DNA of 64,000 bases from Deinococcus actinosclerus (GTDB lineage: Bacteria > Deinococcota > Deinococci > Deinococcales > Deinococcaceae). A program made the translations under genes and the position numbers. Shown one piece after another: positions 17,527-25,725 of this stretch; the stretch's first letter is position 1; each line of letters opens with the position of its first letter. Below the pieces are notes generated by a model. It saw nothing but the letters and a program-made list of their open reading frames with translations. It was not told where the DNA came from and did not search any database. The stretch is taken from NCBI RefSeq assembly GCF_001507665.1, contig NZ_CP013910.1, forward strand, positions 2,045,501 to 2,109,500, read 5' to 3'.

Positions 17527-18267
17527 TCAGCTCCCCCACCAGCTGGTGGTGCGCAGCTCCGGGTGCCGCTGCGCGATGGCGATGATGGTCGCGCTGTAGG
17601 GACGATTCCCGGGGCAGCCCAGTTCTGCCCGGGCCACGGAGACGGTGGTGCTGCAGGTCAGCTCTCCCCTGTTGAAGCGCAGCCAGTTTCCGCGCCCCAT
17701 GCCGTAGTGCCGCAGGGTGGTCCGGACGCTGCCCGTGCATTCCGCGTAGGCGCTCCGGAGCCACTTCATGTAGCGGACGCCGGCGCGGACTTTGGCAGCC
17801 GCGGTCGTCAGTGGCCACGCCACGCCCACCTGGCGGGCGGCCACGGCCGTCACCTGTAGGGGCCCGGCCGCGCCGGAGCTGCGGTTCAGGGCGTTCACGT
17901 CCAGCGCGCTTTCGGCGTAGGCGTGCGAGAAGGCCAGATCCAGCGGGTAGCTCTCTTCCGCACACACGGCAACCAGCGCTGTAGCCAGATCACGCGTGGC
18001 GATCGGCGAGAGACGCCGAGCGGGCACCTCTTTGTAGATGGCGGCCACACACCGATCGATCAGCTGCGCGCGGGTGGGCGTGCTGGGTGTCGGCACCGGG
18101 TTGCTCCCCCCAGGTGCAGGTGCGGGCAGCGTTGGGATCGTGGCCACCGGCCCGCGGTGAGGTTTGGTCACGGTTCGCGTGGCCAGCGCCGCGCCGGTAA
18201 GGGCCGCCCCGCCGATCAGCAGGATCCTCCCCTGCTTGGGCGTCAGGCGTGCCATACCGGCACCCAT
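17527..18267 (-). CDS. Lytic transglycosylase (SLT/lysozyme-like), viral
   Basis: This 246-aa protein starts with a membrane anchor or signal (GRILLIGGAALTGAALA) and a Pro/Thr-rich linker. A lysozyme-like SLT domain follows from about residue 105: SHAYAESALDVNALN (catalytic Glu) then GAAGPLQVTAVAARQVG. It should cut peptidoglycan during entry or lysis. Start may be 18267 or 18255; both overlap the upstream gene. Its place at the end of the structural operon fits a virion-associated or lysis enzyme. Confidence 0.8.
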   Translation of the reverse strand: MGAGMARLTPKQGRILLIGGAALTGAALATRTVTKPHRGPVATIPTLPAPAPGGSNPVPTPSTPTRAQLIDRCVAAIYKEVPARRLSPIATRDLATALVAVCAEESYPLDLAFSHAYAESALDVNALNRSSGAAGPLQVTAVAARQVGVAWPLTTAAAKVRAGVRYMKWLRSAYAECTGSVRTTLRHYGMGRGNWLRFNRGELTCSTTVSVARAELGCPGNRPYSATIIAIAQRHPELRTTSWWGS

Positions 18268-18632
18268 CCCCCATTATCCTGGACGTCGACTGCCAGCAGG
18301 CCTTGTTTGGCCAGGTTCAGGCCACCCAGCAGGCCCATGTACTGGCCAGCCTCCCCACCGTACGCCGGAGAGGCTGTCCCGTCCGCCAGCTGAACCCTCG
18401 CCATAAATGGGCCGCCTGGTAGGAGGACAGAAGCACCCAGATCCCGCACGGCCGGCAGGATCTGGCGAACCCCTGGCGCGGCCGTCGACGTCGCTGGTGC
18501 AGGCAGCCCAGCGGGCGGGGGAGCGGCCGCTGGCTGAGTGGCGGAAGGGGCTGTGTACCGTGAAGCGTGCCAGAGCCAGGCACCACCCCCACAGACAGCA
18601 GCCAGGAGGGCAATCTTACCGGCGACGTTCAC
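18243..18632 (-). CDS. Viral membrane-anchored hypothetical protein
   Basis: This 129-aa protein starts at GTG with a clear GGAGG site 6 nt upstream. One N-terminal transmembrane helix (VAGKIALLAAVCGGGAWLW) is followed by a Pro/Ala-rich linker and a small globular C-terminus (LLGGLNLAKQGLLAVDV). No family is recognised. It overlaps both neighbours, as do most genes of this operon. Confidence 0.6.
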   Translation of the reverse strand: MNVAGKIALLAAVCGGGAWLWHASRYTAPSATQPAAAPPPAGLPAPATSTAAPGVRQILPAVRDLGASVLLPGGPFMARVQLADGTASPAYGGEAGQYMGLLGGLNLAKQGLLAVDVQDNGGWVPVWHA

Positions 18633-18888
18633 TGGTGTCCTCCAGGCCTGATAGTCCCCGCGGCGCCATCCGTCGACCGTTGCGCACATCCCAGCCACCA
18701 CCCACGAACCACGCGCAGGCGTTCAGGTCGCTGTAATCGGTCAGGGCGCCCTCTACGCTGCCCGCCACATGGTTGGCACTGCCGGAGCTGCGCGGCGCCA
18801 CCCCAGCGGCCAGCACCGGCACCGGCACCGGCACCGGCACCGGGGCAGGCTGCACCAGCTCCGCAGGCGCCGCAGCGGGCGAGATCAC
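18616..18888 (-). CDS. Viral hypothetical protein with Pro-Val repeat
   Basis: This 90-aa ORF starts at GTG overlapping the upstream stop (GTGA). It contains a (PV)n stretch coded by tandem CACCGG hexamers (about 18817-18848) followed by SANHVAGSVEGAL. The hexamer run is a likely slippage site. No function is recognised; a spike or linker role is a guess from position after the fibre-like genes. Confidence 0.45.
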   Translation of the reverse strand: MISPAAAPAELVQPAPVPVPVPVPVLAAGVAPRSSGSANHVAGSVEGALTDYSDLNACAWFVGGGWDVRNGRRMAPRGLSGLEDTSERRR

Positions 18889-19853
18889 GCGCGCCCCCAG
18901 GTGACAGACGGGCCGCGCAGCGTGAGGCGGTCGAGATCGGTTTTCGTGACCTCCTGCCCGGGGTCAAACGACCACACCCACGCCAGCCGGTTGTAGTAGT
19001 CGGTGGCGCAGCTGAGCGTGACGCCAACAATCTGCCCGTTGAACTGGCTCGTGTCCCAGGTGTACGTCTGCCCCTGGCGCGTGTAGCTGCCTGCCACGTA
19101 GGCGCCCGCGCTGCCGCCCGCAGGCCCCGCCGCGCTCCCCTCCATGACGCGCCACAGGTTGTAATCGGACGTCCTGAACGCGGGGTCATCGTAGAGGCTC
19201 ATGCAGTTCTGGAATCCGCCGAACATGCCGGGGGGCTGCTGCGCGACCATGATCTGATCCACGATTTGAAGGTCGCCCGCATGCCCGCCCACGCCGCACA
19301 GATGATACGAGCCGGTGCGCGTGCCGACACCATCAATGGTCACGGCGCCAGCGGTGCGGGTGGTCGGGCCGACCGTGATCTGTAGCGTGTATGTGAGGCG
19401 CAACTTCTGCGTGTTGTCCTTACTGATCACGATGGGGGCGCCCTGCGCGTCCCGGAACAGTTCACGCACACTCAGGGACGCGGCGCCGTTCGGCCCATAG
19501 CCCCACTCGGTGAGGTTCCCGTTTGCCTCTCCAAACCCAAACTCCCGCTCCAGCACGTAGTTATAGACACCCTCAGCGGTGCGGATAGTTGCCGGGTAGG
19601 TGGTACCGATCTGGCGGGTACTCGCCAGCGGCGCCGCGAGGCCGGTCTGCGCGACGGCGGGCGCGGTGCTGCCGGTGCCGACGTGAGCGACGTCCACCGA
19701 TCCGCGAATGCCGTGAATGGCGTAGTAATCCAGGCCGCTGTTCAGGATGAGGTTATGCTGTTCGCCTTCCTCCACGATCAGGCCACCCTCACTCACGAGT
19801 TGGTAGTGCAGCCATCCCTCGACGGTGACACGAACGGGTTTGTCATTGAGCAT
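18885..19853 (-). CDS. Phage fibre/spike-like protein
   Basis: This 322-aa protein has the opening pattern seen in phage fibre proteins: HNLILNSGLDYYA then VAHVGTGSTAP and AQTGLAAPL. It is followed by beta-rich sequence with aromatic and Gly-rich strands (GSYTRQGQTYTWDTSQFNG). It overlaps the upstream spike gene by 11 nt. A role in host attachment at the capsid vertex is inferred. Confidence 0.6.
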   Translation of the reverse strand: MLNDKPVRVTVEGWLHYQLVSEGGLIVEEGEQHNLILNSGLDYYAIHGIRGSVDVAHVGTGSTAPAVAQTGLAAPLASTRQIGTTYPATIRTAEGVYNYVLEREFGFGEANGNLTEWGYGPNGAASLSVRELFRDAQGAPIVISKDNTQKLRLTYTLQITVGPTTRTAGAVTIDGVGTRTGSYHLCGVGGHAGDLQIVDQIMVAQQPPGMFGGFQNCMSLYDDPAFRTSDYNLWRVMEGSAAGPAGGSAGAYVAGSYTRQGQTYTWDTSQFNGQIVGVTLSCATDYYNRLAWVWSFDPGQEVTKTDLDRLTLRGPSVTWGRA

Positions 19854-20199
19854 TGAGTGAACCTCCAGTTAGGCCGCTGACGGTGCCACGCACCGCATCA
19901 GGGCCGCGAGAAACGACGATCACAGCGCGGCGAAGCATGCCGGCAGCCAGGCCGGTGACGGTGCCGCGCGCCGCGTCCGGGCCGGTGGCCGCAGTGATCA
20001 CAACAGGCCGCAGCGCGCCGGCAGACAGACCGGTGACGGTGCCCCAGGCGTGCCCGTCTGCGAGGGGGCGTAGCAGGGTTGAGGGCACCAGCGCGCCAGC
20101 AGACAGGCCGGTCACGGTGCCCCAGGCGTGCCCGTCTGCCACCTGTACGCGCTTCGTGACGGGCATCAGGGCGCCGCCACTCGGGCCGGACACGCGGCC
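19843..20199 (-). repeat. In-frame 78-bp tandem repeats in spike gene (4.5 copies)
   Basis: Units occupy 20122-20199, 20044-20121, 19966-20043, 19888-19965 and a partial 19843-19887. Each encodes G-T/R-V-T/S-G-L-x-A/G-G-x-L followed by a variable 15-residue part. Three inner units start GTVTGL. Copy number could vary by recombination. Confidence 0.75.
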
Positions 20200-20967
20200 T
20201 CGCGTCTGGCCGTGCAGGTGCGCGGGATAGAGGCCAGAGCGCAACGTGAGCGGCGCGCGGCTCGCCTCCCCTGCCGCCTGCCACGCCAGCGGGCCGGGGA
20301 TGATCTGGTCGAGGACCGCGCCGTCCGGCACCGCGTCCGCCACGACGGCAGGGACGGCGTAGCTATCGCGCTGGTGCCGCGCGACCAGCTGCGCGCCGGA
20401 CAGGTGCATCAGCACCACGTCTGACGCGCTCGGCTCGCCGTGCAGGACGGCATCACACATCAGCAGCGGCTCACGCCCAGCCCACGGGCCGCGCGTCACA
20501 TACGCCTGTACTGCCGGGTTCCACTGACGCACGAATACCAGCCCGTCACGCTCCCACCCGAACACGGGCCGCGCGGCCTGATCGAACGCGAGCGCAACGT
20601 GCCGAACGTCCACCAGCTCGCCCAGCGCGTCGGGGTCGCTGCGGTCCACCCAGACGCCCGCCTGCGCTTGATACAGGCGCGGCCCGCCCTTGTACAGCGC
20701 GAGCGACCAGCGCCCACCGTACAGCTCGGCCAGCGTGCCGCCCCCCGGCTGTCCCAGGCGGTACGGCCCAGCCGACACGACCAGCTCCGGGCGCAGGGTG
20801 CCGCGCACGCGTTTGGTCACGATCACGCCGCCCAGCTCTGCGGCCGATCCGGGCGCCAGTGTGCCATCCCGCTCCTGACCCCGGATCACGGCAGGGGGCA
20901 GGGACGCCCAGGCGGGCCGCTGGAGGCCCAGACCCCAGAACACGCCCCAGGACGCGCCGTAGCTCAC
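19843..20967 (-). CDS. Spike-like structural protein with C-terminal 26-aa repeats
   Basis: This 374-aa protein starts at GTG overlapping the upstream TGA (GTGA). The N-terminal two-thirds are beta-rich (GGRWSLALYKGGPRLYQ, VFGWERDGLVFVRQW). The last about 118 residues are four and a half copies of a 26-residue unit of the form GTVTGLSAGAL-x(15). This looks like a fibrous or vertex spike protein. No enzyme motif is seen. Confidence 0.6.
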   Translation of the reverse strand: MSYGASWGVFWGLGLQRPAWASLPPAVIRGQERDGTLAPGSAAELGGVIVTKRVRGTLRPELVVSAGPYRLGQPGGGTLAELYGGRWSLALYKGGPRLYQAQAGVWVDRSDPDALGELVDVRHVALAFDQAARPVFGWERDGLVFVRQWNPAVQAYVTRGPWAGREPLLMCDAVLHGEPSASDVVLMHLSGAQLVARHQRDSYAVPAVVADAVPDGAVLDQIIPGPLAWQAAGEASRAPLTLRSGLYPAHLHGQTRGRVSGPSGGALMPVTKRVQVADGHAWGTVTGLSAGALVPSTLLRPLADGHAWGTVTGLSAGALRPVVITAATGPDAARGTVTGLAAGMLRRAVIVVSRGPDAVRGTVSGLTGGSLNAQ

Positions 20968-22466
20968 TCGCGCCACTCCTGCCAGCGGTGCACGGTGACC
21001 GGCGCCGGTTTGCCCAGCAGCCACCCGGCATGCCCTGGATGCGTGAGGATCGCCATACGCCAGGAGGACAGGTCACCCGCGCCGCCTTCCACCCGGCGCT
21101 CCTGCGCCTGTAGCAGCTCCCCGGCAGCGTTGTAGAGCCGGTAATCCCAGCTCCAGCCGCGCGCCCGCGTGGTGAGGCTGCCCGTGCTCGTGACGATCTC
21201 GATGTCCCGGCGCGTGACCTCCAGGCGGTACCGCTCGCCGCCACGAACGCCATACGTCCAGAGGTTGTCATCCCGGCGCGGCGGGTGAACCAGCGTCAGC
21301 GCGAGGTCTATGGGGTTCAGGGACGCGCTGTAGACGGTCTCGCTGCGCTCCCCCATGCCGCCCGTGATGCCCAGCAGGTAGGGCAGCTCGTCATGCAGGC
21401 GCGCGTCCGGGTAGAAGGTCGGCAGGAACGAGATTTGGCCGCCCCAGGCGCGCACGTCTGGCGTGTCATCCAGGCTGAATTCCAGCACCCAGCGCGAGGC
21501 GAGCGTGCCGGACGGCCCCAGGGGCGTAGCGGTGCGGATCAGCTGCGCGCCCGTGAAGCGCGCCGCGTCCTCGGTCATGTTGGAGGTCACGCCCACAGTC
21601 AGGTCCAGGTCGAACACCACCGCGCCGGTACTGCGGCGCCCGTCCGGCCACGCCGGGGAGGGGGTCAGCGCGGCGATGGTCGAGCCGCCCCCGTCCGCCA
21701 CCGGGTAGGCGTTGGTGTCCACGCTCTGAAACTCGCTCACGGTGTACCGGGGGCGCACCGTGCGGAGCGTCCAGCGCACACCGTAGGCCCCACCGGGCAG
21801 CACGCGGCCCACCGGCAGGTCTACGGCCGCCACGGCGGGCACGTCCAGCTGTACGGGTGTGCCGTTGCTGCGGTACACCGTCAGGGTCCGCTGGCTCAGA
21901 ATCCGCGCGTCACGTGGGGACACGTCCAGCGCCTCGGCCACCGTGGCGCCGTCTGGGCCGATCAGCGCCACGTCATAGCGGGTATCCGCGCACGGCTCCA
22001 GTGCCACCGATCCGTCCGGCGCGGTGTAGCCAGCGGCGCCCAGCATCCACAGGAAGGACACCCGCGCGACGTGCGCGGCGCCTGGAAGGTCTACCGGGAG
22101 GGTGTGCGTACTCCCGGACGCCGAGAGGCCGTCTGCGGGCGCCCCGTAGCGGTACCCGACCTTCCCGGCGTAGTTGGTCGCAGGGGTCGCAGACAGGAGG
22201 CTGCGCGGGCCGCTCAGGGGCGTGCCCTGGATGGTCCAGCCGGTCTCAGGCTCGTTGACCGCGTACTGCGCGGAGGCGTAGGCGTAGGGGCTCAGCGCGG
22301 CGGGAGACAGCAGGGTCTCTCGGAGGTACGCCTCTATGGCATCCCACAGATCAACGTCTCTCCCCTCTTCGAACGCACGGGGGCCACGCTGCAGCAGTGC
22401 TGTCAGCGTGGCCTCATCCATGCGCTTGTCCCAGGGAGCACCAGGCTCAGGTCGTTTGAGAGACAA
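20964..22466 (-). CDS. Large viral structural protein (candidate spike/minor capsid)
   Basis: This 500-aa protein starts at TTG with GGAGA 6 nt upstream. A helical N-terminus (DEATLTALLQRGPRAFEE, LWDAIEAYLRETLL) is followed by a long beta-rich body (VRWTLRTVRPRYTVSEF, VFDLDLTVGVTSN). It has no signal peptide. It is the largest protein of the operon and precedes two other spike-like genes. The function is inferred from position only. Confidence 0.55.
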   Translation of the reverse strand: MSLKRPEPGAPWDKRMDEATLTALLQRGPRAFEEGRDVDLWDAIEAYLRETLLSPAALSPYAYASAQYAVNEPETGWTIQGTPLSGPRSLLSATPATNYAGKVGYRYGAPADGLSASGSTHTLPVDLPGAAHVARVSFLWMLGAAGYTAPDGSVALEPCADTRYDVALIGPDGATVAEALDVSPRDARILSQRTLTVYRSNGTPVQLDVPAVAAVDLPVGRVLPGGAYGVRWTLRTVRPRYTVSEFQSVDTNAYPVADGGGSTIAALTPSPAWPDGRRSTGAVVFDLDLTVGVTSNMTEDAARFTGAQLIRTATPLGPSGTLASRWVLEFSLDDTPDVRAWGGQISFLPTFYPDARLHDELPYLLGITGGMGERSETVYSASLNPIDLALTLVHPPRRDDNLWTYGVRGGERYRLEVTRRDIEIVTSTGSLTTRARGWSWDYRLYNAAGELLQAQERRVEGGAGDLSSWRMAILTHPGHAGWLLGKPAPVTVHRWQEWRE

Positions 22467-22478
22467 GTCGGTTCTCCT

Positions 22479-22943
22479 TTACTGCATGTACAGCTGGTAC
22501 TTCGCGGGTTCGCCGTCCACGACGTCGATGATCACCTTGCTGATCAGGCAGGTGAGGCTGATCGTGGTGCCGGGCGGCACGGTGTGACTGGTGCTGGCCT
22601 GCCCACCCAGCCCCATCAGGGTGACCTTGAACGGCCCGTCACCCAGGTTCGCGTAGAAGCCTCGGCTGACGGCGCGGCCCTGGTTCAATCCCTCGACGTC
22701 GATCTCCTTGCGGTCGGCCGTTTCGGCCTCGACGATCACAGGCAGTTGCGTGAGGCGCCGCGGCGCAACGCGGGAGGTGTCCTGCACGTCCATCACGCCG
22801 AACTCGAACGCCAGGGCGCGCTGCTGCGCCTGCGTGGCCTCACGGGTGGCTTTCGCTTCCGCGTAGAGGTGCGCCAGGCAATTCTTCATGTCGTCCAGGC
22901 CGCTCTGCAGCATGGGGATGTATTTGGTGAAGTCGGGGAACAT
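22479..22943 (-). CDS. Viral minor structural protein
   Basis: This 154-aa protein has an amphipathic N-terminus (MFPDFTKYIPMLQSGLDDM), a coiled segment (HLYAEAKATREATQAQQRAL) and a C-terminal beta domain (TTISLTCLISKVIIDVVDG). Its ATG overlaps the upstream TGA (TGATG). No family is recognised. Confidence 0.55.
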   Translation of the reverse strand: MFPDFTKYIPMLQSGLDDMKNCLAHLYAEAKATREATQAQQRALAFEFGVMDVQDTSRVAPRRLTQLPVIVEAETADRKEIDVEGLNQGRAVSRGFYANLGDGPFKVTLMGLGGQASTSHTVPPGTTISLTCLISKVIIDVVDGEPAKYQLYMQ

Positions 22944-23224
22944 CAGCAGCGCTCCGTGAGGCGCTGGTACAGGCGCGGCGCGAGCCAGTGCAGGACGTCC
23001 GGCAGGACGACCAGAGCGAAGCCGACACTGCCGATCACCCAGTTGAACTCCGCGGCTGGGGTGACGTAGTGCGTGATGACCGCGACCAGGTACAGGAAGC
23101 CGCCCAGGCCCTGACTCCACTCGATGTAGTTGCGGGCCGTGCCGGACAGCACGAAGAGGACGCTGCGGGCGCAGTAGGCCAGCAGCACGGCGTACACGAG
23201 GGTGAGAACGATGGTGGTGATCAT
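22943..23224 (-). CDS. Small viral membrane protein, three helices
   Basis: This 93-aa protein has three predicted helices (IVLTLVYAVLLAYCARSVLF, GGFLYLVAVITHYV, WVIGSVGFALVVLPDVL). The ATG overlaps the upstream stop (ATGA). It could be a holin or an internal-membrane protein, as expected in viruses with a lipid layer under the capsid. Confidence 0.6.
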   Translation of the reverse strand: MITTIVLTLVYAVLLAYCARSVLFVLSGTARNYIEWSQGLGGFLYLVAVITHYVTPAAEFNWVIGSVGFALVVLPDVLHWLAPRLYQRLTERC

Positions 23225-23421
23225 TCCTTGTCTCCTTCAGGGGGGCTCTGTTCCTTGCGCCGCGCCAGGACTTCCGGGACGCCCAGGACAGCGGTGATCA
23301 CACCGCCCAGGAAAAGGCTCCAGGTGTTGTCGAGGGGGGCATTACGCCAGATGCTGTTGCCGGCGAGGGCGAGCATGATGACAGTGACGGCGATGATGAG
23401 CAGGCCTGCGGGTCGTTGCAT
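23221..23421 (-). CDS. Small viral membrane protein, two helices
   Basis: This 66-aa protein starts at the ATG with CAGGAG 4 nt upstream. It has two hydrophobic helices (GLLIIAVTVIMLALAGN, LFLGGVITAVLGVPEVL) and a charged C-terminus. It ends in an ATGA overlap with the next gene. Confidence 0.55.
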   Translation of the reverse strand: MQRPAGLLIIAVTVIMLALAGNSIWRNAPLDNTWSLFLGGVITAVLGVPEVLARRKEQSPPEGDKE

Positions 23422-23438
23422 GGGGCTCCTGGGGTGAA

Positions 23439-23597
23439 TTACTTCGAGCCGCCGCACCCGCAGCCGCACCCGGTCGATTTGGGGCGGCGGGATTCTGCGA
23501 ACCGGACGGCGCTCAGCACCACGCCGTACACGAGAAGCGTGCCAACGGCCGTGAAGGCGCCCTGCCGGATCAGTTGTGTGCCAGTGAGTTCTTTCAT
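23439..23597 (-). CDS. Small viral membrane protein with Cys-rich tail
   Basis: This 52-aa protein has one hydrophobic helix (AFTAVGTLLVYGVVLSAV) and ends in STGCGCGCGGSK, a Cys-Gly run that could bind metal or form disulphides. It fills the gap between two clear operon members and keeps their tight spacing (4 nt after the upstream stop). Confidence 0.5.
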   Translation of the reverse strand: MKELTGTQLIRQGAFTAVGTLLVYGVVLSAVRFAESRRPKSTGCGCGCGGSK

Positions 23598-23601
23598 GGG
23601 G

Positions 23602-24033
23602 TCACCTGTCCAGGAGGGGAAGGGGGTTGCGTTCGTCGAAGATCCAGGGGGGTGTGCCGCCGGGCCACTGCTGCTTCTGGTCTTTCAGCCGCGAAATGAT
23701 GCTGTCCGAGGCGTACTGCAGGGGGTTCGTGCTCCCGGCCCGCTGCCACACGTCCGTGATGGGAGAGATGACACTAGGTGCCAGCACGGTGGGCGCGGGC
23801 GCCACGGGCATGGTCGTCACCGGCGGACGGGTCGGCACGCTGGACGCTGGCGGGAGCACAGGAACGCTTGGAGCGGCCGGGCTCGTAGGGAGTGGGCTGG
23901 GAGTGGCCGTGCTGGGCGCACCAGGACTCGGCGCTGCAGCCGGGGACGTGCGCCGCTGCAGCAGGTACGCCGCGCCGGCCGTGCCGGCACCCAGCACGCC
24001 CAGCAGCAGCGCCAGGGACACGGCCGTGCGCAT
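23602..24033 (-). CDS. Viral protein: membrane anchor plus Pro/Ser/Thr-rich stalk
   Basis: This 143-aa protein has an N-terminal helix (AVSLALLLGVLGAGTAGAAY), an extended Pro/Ser/Ala/Thr stalk of about 70 residues and a short C-terminal part (DVWQRAGSTNPLQYASDSII). The architecture suits an anchored virion protein that reaches through the capsid. No homologue is recognised. Confidence 0.55.
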   Translation of the reverse strand: MRTAVSLALLLGVLGAGTAGAAYLLQRRTSPAAAPSPGAPSTATPSPLPTSPAAPSVPVLPPASSVPTRPPVTTMPVAPAPTVLAPSVISPITDVWQRAGSTNPLQYASDSIISRLKDQKQQWPGGTPPWIFDERNPLPLLDR

Positions 24034-24473
24034 CAGTTCCCCCGCCCGTAGAGACTGCCAGCGGAGACGCCGAAGGATCCGGAGCTCGTGCCGGTGTTGC
24101 CGGACGGTGTGAAGCCGCTGCTGGTGGTGGCCGCACCCGTGCCTGCGGGTGTGTCGTAGGTATAGCGGTCGCTGTAGCGTTCGCCGTACAGGCCGCCCGG
24201 GCGGGGCGCGAGCGGCATGGGCGGCGCAATGCTGTTCACCCAGCGGTCCCAGACGCTGGTATAACTGCCGCTGACGAGATTGTTGTGCAGGCCGAAGTCC
24301 GGCACGAGATCCCAGAATCCACTGGGATTCGGGATGGGATTACCGGGGGTGCCCAGATCCGTGCCGTACCCGGCGAGCGGATCCGGACGCATCAGCACCG
24401 CGGCCCCGGCGGCCGCCATGGCCACAGCGGCGCCGGCGAGCAGGAGCATGGTGGGGGTGAACTTCTTGGTCAT
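24033..24473 (-). CDS. Viral membrane-anchored protein
   Basis: This 146-aa protein has one N-terminal transmembrane helix (MLLLAGAAVAMAAAGAAVLM) followed by aromatic-rich and Gly/Ser/Thr-rich sequence. It overlaps both neighbours by 1-4 nt. No family is recognised. Confidence 0.55.
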   Translation of the reverse strand: MTKKFTPTMLLLAGAAVAMAAAGAAVLMRPDPLAGYGTDLGTPGNPIPNPSGFWDLVPDFGLHNNLVSGSYTSVWDRWVNSIAPPMPLAPRPGGLYGERYSDRYTYDTPAGTGAATTSSGFTPSGNTGTSSGSFGVSAGSLYGRGN

Positions 24474-25105
24474 GTCGTCCTCACGGTGAAGGGCTGCTTC
24501 GTCACGCCCAGCTGAGCCAGGTTGGCGATGAGGTTCTGCTGCTTGGTGTTCAGTTCGCTCAGGCGGGTCAGGATGGGGCGTTTCTGCGCGGCCATCTTCT
24601 GGTCCCAGTCGGCCTTGGCCTTGACGTCCCAGCCTTCACTGAGGTCGTTTCGCTTGTTGCAGCCGAATCCGAAGGTGTAGGCGTCGTAGCAGCTCTGCAT
24701 GTGCTTGGCGGACCACGCCTGGATGTGCTCCTGGGACATGGGCGCCGCGTCGATGCTGTTGAGCTGATCGGTGAGCCGCTTGATCTCGTTCTGCGCCTCG
24801 GAAAGCGCCTGGTCGAGTTCACGGATCTTGTCCGCACGGCGCCACTCCTCCTGCCGTTTCCGTTCGGCTTCCTGCGCGGCGAAGATGTCCGACGCGCTGG
24901 GGCCGATGGGGGCAACCACGCCGTTGCCGATCGGCAGGGAAGGAACGCCGGTGGCAGGCGTGCCGGACGTGGTGGCGCTGGGGCTGCCCGGAGAACTCAG
25001 GCGGGGTTTGAGCAGCAGGTACCCGCCCACGCCTGCACCCACGAGCAGCAGCGCCCCCAGGGAAACACTGACGGCAAGCATGGCCGTTCCGTCCTTCATG
25101 GTCAC
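24470..25105 (-). CDS. Viral membrane-anchored coiled-coil protein
   Basis: This 211-aa protein has one N-terminal helix (MLAVSVSLGALLLVGAGVGG), a Pro/Ser/Thr linker, a strong coiled coil (QEAERKRQEEWRRADKIREL then ALSEAQNEIKRLTDQL) and a helical C-terminus with two Cys (SCYDAYTFGFGC). Such a protein could cross-link the membrane and the capsid. The function is unknown. Confidence 0.55.
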   Translation of the reverse strand: MTMKDGTAMLAVSVSLGALLLVGAGVGGYLLLKPRLSSPGSPSATTSGTPATGVPSLPIGNGVVAPIGPSASDIFAAQEAERKRQEEWRRADKIRELDQALSEAQNEIKRLTDQLNSIDAAPMSQEHIQAWSAKHMQSCYDAYTFGFGCNKRNDLSEGWDVKAKADWDQKMAAQKRPILTRLSELNTKQQNLIANLAQLGVTKQPFTVRTT

Positions 25106-25371
25106 CAGTCCTTCTTCACGCCGGCGTACGCCCAGCCGGGGCCGATGTAGGAGTAATCGACCGGGCCGGTGTCGATCAGGACACTGGGGGCGTACCCGGT
25201 GGCCACACCCACCTGCACGGGTGGCAGGGAGGCGTCGGCCTTCCCAGGCAGCGTGACCGGCGCGCCCGTCCCGCCCGCGGCCACCTGGGGCCGGCGCAGG
25301 GTCAGCGCCAGCGCCACCCCGCCGGTCGCCAGGACGCCCAGAAGCGCCACGGCCAGGACGGGGCGGCGCAT
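25102..25371 (-). CDS. Small viral membrane-anchored protein
   Basis: This 89-aa protein has an N-terminal helix (VLAVALLGVLATGGVALAL) and a short extended C-terminus ending YIGPGWAYAGVKKDW. It is coupled to both neighbours by start/stop overlaps. Confidence 0.5.
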   Translation of the reverse strand: MRRPVLAVALLGVLATGGVALALTLRRPQVAAGGTGAPVTLPGKADASLPPVQVGVATGYAPSVLIDTGPVDYSYIGPGWAYAGVKKDW

Positions 25372-25619
25372 CAGGCCACCACCCGGTACGCGATGACGCC
25401 GAGGGCGACGATGCCCACTGCCAGTAGCCCGTAGGTCAGGGTCTGCTGGGTGGTCTTCGCCTGCAGGCGTTCATGCTCGATCTGAGCCTGGATGGCGGCC
25501 GTCTGCGCGTTGGCTGCGGCTTCGGCCGCCTCCGCTTTGGCCTTGCCGGTCCCGGTGAACGAATCGACGATGCTGGCGACGGGGCTGGCGAGTGCCCCCA
25601 CAGCGGCTAACCATTCCAT
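25371..25619 (-). CDS. Small viral protein, helical with C-terminal membrane helix
   Basis: This 82-aa protein starts at the ATG at 25619, preceded by AGGAGGG; a longer GTG start at 25721 has no such site. An Ala-rich amphipathic helix (KAEAAEAAANAQTAAIQAQI) leads to a C-terminal membrane helix (YGLLAVGIVALGVIAYRV). It is the first gene after the large capsid gene. Confidence 0.5.
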   Translation of the reverse strand: MEWLAAVGALASPVASIVDSFTGTGKAKAEAAEAAANAQTAAIQAQIEHERLQAKTTQQTLTYGLLAVGIVALGVIAYRVVA

Positions 25620-25725
25620 GGGCCCTCCTGGGGTGCCAGAGCTGATCGTGCTGCTGGCGTGCACCGCGGCCGCCTGCGTGTCATACGCGGCGGTTCGCTG
25701 GTAGTTCGTGCCGAAGTCCACGCGC

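Noticed and set aside
18817..18848. Stand-alone microsatellite of CACCGG units
   Set aside because: The hexamers encode a Pro-Val linker inside a viral ORF; noted there.
19843..20199. CRISPR-like array
   Set aside because: The repeats are contiguous 78-bp in-frame coding units without spacers, and no cas genes are nearby.
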